In this document: one piece after another, positions 12,636 through 14,022 of the stretch
How the letters are laid out: the number at the start of each line of letters is the position of its first letter
Position numbering within the stretch: the first letter of the stretch is position 1
DNA from: Candidatus Thorarchaeota archaeon MP8T_1
Lineage (GTDB): Archaea > Asgardarchaeota > Thorarchaeia > Thorarchaeales > Thorarchaeaceae
Length of the DNA: 14,022 nucleotides
Assembly (NCBI GenBank): GCA_002825465.1
Contig: PJER01000055.1
Coordinates: forward strand, 1-14,022
Direction of reading: 5' to 3'
The notes under the pieces: model-generated
The model's database searches: none
Told to the model about the DNA's origin: nothing
What the model saw: only the letters and a program-made list of their open reading frames with translations
Translations under genes and position numbers: made by a program

Positions 12636-13508
12636 TTGCCTGATAGGATAACAAGTATGAATAGCAATTTTCTAGGGAAAGTATACAAGACAGGTCCTCA
12701 GAATGTAGAACCTGAGAGCATTCGACAATACGCGCTTGCGACCAATGAGAAGAATTCTCTATATCTTGACACCAAACAGGAGGCTCATCTTGTACCGCCT
12801 CCTCTCTATCCCGTTGTGTTCTTGCCAGGAATCCTGAGTCAACTTGTAGATGATGCGGAAGAGATGAACTTGAACATCCTTAGAGTGGTTCACGCTGAGC
12901 ATCAGATGACGTGGAAAAAGACTCTACATCCCGGAGATACAATCACCACCACTGCAAAGATCATCAATATGGAACAACGTGGAACAAATGAGATACTAGA
13001 CCTGCTAATTCATTTGAAACGTGATGATGACATTGTAGTAGAGATGAACTACAGAATACTTTCGAGGGGTGAGAAGAAAGAGGGAGAGAAGAAATCTACA
13101 GATGATTTAGACACTCCTAAGAAGGGCAAACTCCTTATGAAAAAGGAATCTGTAGTCACCGCGGATCAGGGTTTGAGGTATGCTGAAGCATCGGGTGACC
13201 ACAATCCAATTCACAAGAGCGATGATATCGCCAGAAGTGTCGGACTTCCCAGGGCAATCCTTCACGGGCTTTGCACAATGGCTCTTGCGTCACAGGTGAT
13301 TGTTGATGAACTCCTAGATGGAGACCCAACGCGATTGAAGAGCATGAGTGTTCGTTTCTCACGACCAGTTTTGTTGAATCAGAAACTGACGACTGAAGTC
13401 TACGAGGGAACGGCCGAAAAGGGTGGGCAACATATCGTTCACTTCGAAACAAGAGATGAAAACGACGTTGCAGTTCTGGTTCTCGGAAGAGCGGAATTTA
13501 CTGCATGA
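12636..13508 (+). CDS. double-hotdog MaoC-type (R)-specific enoyl-CoA hydratase-like protein
   Basis: The 290-residue protein has two hotdog halves. The N-terminal half (about 10-145) resembles the FAS1-like/MaoC N domain (MTWKKTLHPGDTITTTAK), and the C-terminal half (about 165-288) is MaoC-like. The C-terminal half carries the hydratase-2 motif ASGDHNPIHKSDDIA, with the predicted catalytic pair Asp188 and His193, followed by GLPRAILHGLCT. The expected reaction is reversible hydration of trans-2-enoyl-CoA to (R)-3-hydroxyacyl-CoA. A lysine/glutamate-rich linker at about 145-165 joins the halves. The size matches the hydratase-2 part of eukaryotic peroxisomal multifunctional enzyme 2. The gene is divergent from an SDR oxidoreductase, the natural next step. 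The start is TTG, set by the Shine-Dalgarno site. Confidence 0.88.
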   Translation: MPDRITSMNSNFLGKVYKTGPQNVEPESIRQYALATNEKNSLYLDTKQEAHLVPPPLYPVVFLPGILSQLVDDAEEMNLNILRVVHAEHQMTWKKTLHPGDTITTTAKIINMEQRGTNEILDLLIHLKRDDDIVVEMNYRILSRGEKKEGEKKSTDDLDTPKKGKLLMKKESVVTADQGLRYAEASGDHNPIHKSDDIARSVGLPRAILHGLCTMALASQVIVDELLDGDPTRLKSMSVRFSRPVLLNQKLTTEVYEGTAEKGGQHIVHFETRDENDVAVLVLGRAEFTA

Positions 13509-13527
13509 TTTGATCTATAATGGTGGC

Positions 13528-13869
13528 TTAGCAAGCTGTAACATTGCTGTCAGTGGAATGATTGTTGATGTTGGCTTTCTCAGCCCAATACCGCATTTGG
13601 ATAATATGTTTATAGAACTCTTGGCCAACATTCGTCAAACTATAGCTTGCTTCGGGGTGGGAAGTTGGATGGTCAGCCCTTTGTATGAGACCAAGCGAAG
13701 CCAGATTGGTGAGACATTTCGACAGTTGCGATTTACTTACACTCGTGCCTTTACTCGGACTTATTTTCTGTTTTAGCTCCTTGACACCATGCTTATAGGA
13801 TTGCTCACCAAGAGCAAGAATGACAGGAACGGCACACGGATGCCCTAGCTGAGAGAAGATCTCAGTCAA
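13528..13869 (-). CDS. HxlR-family winged helix-turn-helix regulator (copy 2, interrupted N-terminus)
   Basis: From TTG 13869 the product has 113 residues and matches copy 1 nearly without gaps, at roughly 45% identity by my hand alignment. It keeps the opening helix (EIFSQLGHP), the SKCL segment of the recognition helix, the wing and the end helix, and it also ends in Ala-Cys. Copy 1 begins 14 residues earlier. Here the same stretch is present upstream from an ATG at 13911, but its fifth codon is TAG. Translation may begin at the TTG, although the AAAGGAG just before it is only 3 nt away, closer than usual. Alternatively TAG is read through or the gene is decaying. The body of the gene has no other damage. 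It converges with the MaoC gene. Confidence 0.7.
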   Translation of the reverse strand: MTEIFSQLGHPCAVPVILALGEQSYKHGVKELKQKISPSKGTSVSKSQLSKCLTNLASLGLIQRADHPTSHPEASYSLTNVGQEFYKHIIQMRYWAEKANINNHSTDSNVTAC

Positions 13870-13911
13870 TGGCTCCTTTGAATTCGGATTAAATGACTAG
13901 TTAGCTACCAT
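13870..13911 (-). other. N-terminal extension of HxlR copy 2 split by TAG
   Basis: From ATG 13911 the frame reads Met-Val-Ala-Asn-TAG and then continues in the same frame, without indel, into copy 2. The distance from this ATG to the shared LTE/LTEI position equals that in copy 1, which reads Met-Thr-Val-Asn-Arg at the same place. The upstream ATG is therefore very likely the ancestral start. Confidence 0.6.
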
Positions 13912-13933
13912 TTTTCTAGTTCGCCTAACTTAT

Positions 13934-13943
13934 CCAAAATATC
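13934..13943 (-). promoter_or_regulatory. possible TATA-like box for HxlR copy 2
   Basis: On the minus strand this reads GATATTTTGG, centred about 28 nt before the ATG at 13911. It would place transcription start at that ATG and so include the TAG codon in the message. Confidence 0.35.
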
Positions 13944-14022
13944 TGTCAAATTCTGTTATATGAATTCACATTGTCGTTTTAGTGCAACCTGTGTTGAGTA
14001 GGAGTCTTTAGCAGAAACTAGT

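Noticed and set aside
13423..13776. 117-codon plus-strand open frame over the MaoC/HxlR junction
   Set aside because: It overlaps both supported genes in other frames and shows no domain.
1..14022. CRISPR arrays, tRNA or rRNA genes, insertion sequences
   Set aside because: I saw no regularly spaced repeats, cloverleaf features, rRNA-like stretches or transposase-like proteins by reading both strands.

Overview
The window looks like a chromosomal stretch of a mesophilic archaeon of moderate GC. AT-rich TATA-like boxes sit about 22-28 nt upstream of several start codons (118, 2518, 3990, 4076, 7269, 11518), the pattern of leaderless archaeal transcripts. Other genes have Shine-Dalgarno (SD) sites (487, 4878, 7467, 10381, 12636), and GTG and TTG starts are common. 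The gene content also fits archaea: DUF763, DUF3795, TPR proteins, HxlR-type winged-helix regulators, and a signal-peptide plus one-TM surface protein. An Asgard lineage such as Thorarchaeia is a reasonable guess, but it rests on protein style and not on a marker gene. I see no rRNA, tRNA, CRISPR array, insertion sequence or phage module, and no gene-free stretch above 300 bases.

Layout. 1-2474: a cysteine-rich DUF3795 protein, a DUF763 protein and a metallo-beta-lactamase-fold hydrolase, all on +. 2518-3990: two TPR proteins, one small and membrane-anchored, one large and soluble, converging 3 nt apart. 4076-5986: a HAD-family protein, then a surface protein closely followed by a small chagasin-like (I42) protein. 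5990-7269: on the minus strand, a SAM-dependent methyltransferase and an HxlR-family regulator, with a palindrome and a terminator-like hairpin between them. 7467-8398: a protein joining an unrecognised N-terminal domain to a topoisomerase-type zinc ribbon, then a four-TM protein. 8533-10854: two divergent CPBP (CAAX/bacteriocin-processing-type) membrane proteases, the second followed by a DinB-family metal-binding protein. 10875-11518: a truncated SnoaL/NTF2-like fragment and a three-TM protein. 11603-13508: an SDR oxidoreductase divergent from a double-hotdog MaoC-type hydratase. 13528-13911: a second HxlR paralogue whose expected N-terminus is interrupted by an in-frame TAG.

How the genes work together. 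The SDR and MaoC genes share a 190-nt divergent promoter region and are biochemically complementary ((R)-specific enoyl-CoA hydration and hydroxyacyl dehydrogenation), so they probably act in one acyl-CoA pathway. The second HxlR gene lies just beyond the MaoC gene and may regulate the pair. The surface protein and the chagasin-like protein look co-transcribed. The rest is a patchwork of one- or two-gene units. I did not find a clear new multi-gene system. The best leads are the HxlR pair with the amber codon, the surface protein/chagasin-like pair, the zinc-ribbon protein with the unnamed domain, and the palindromes in the regulatory gaps.
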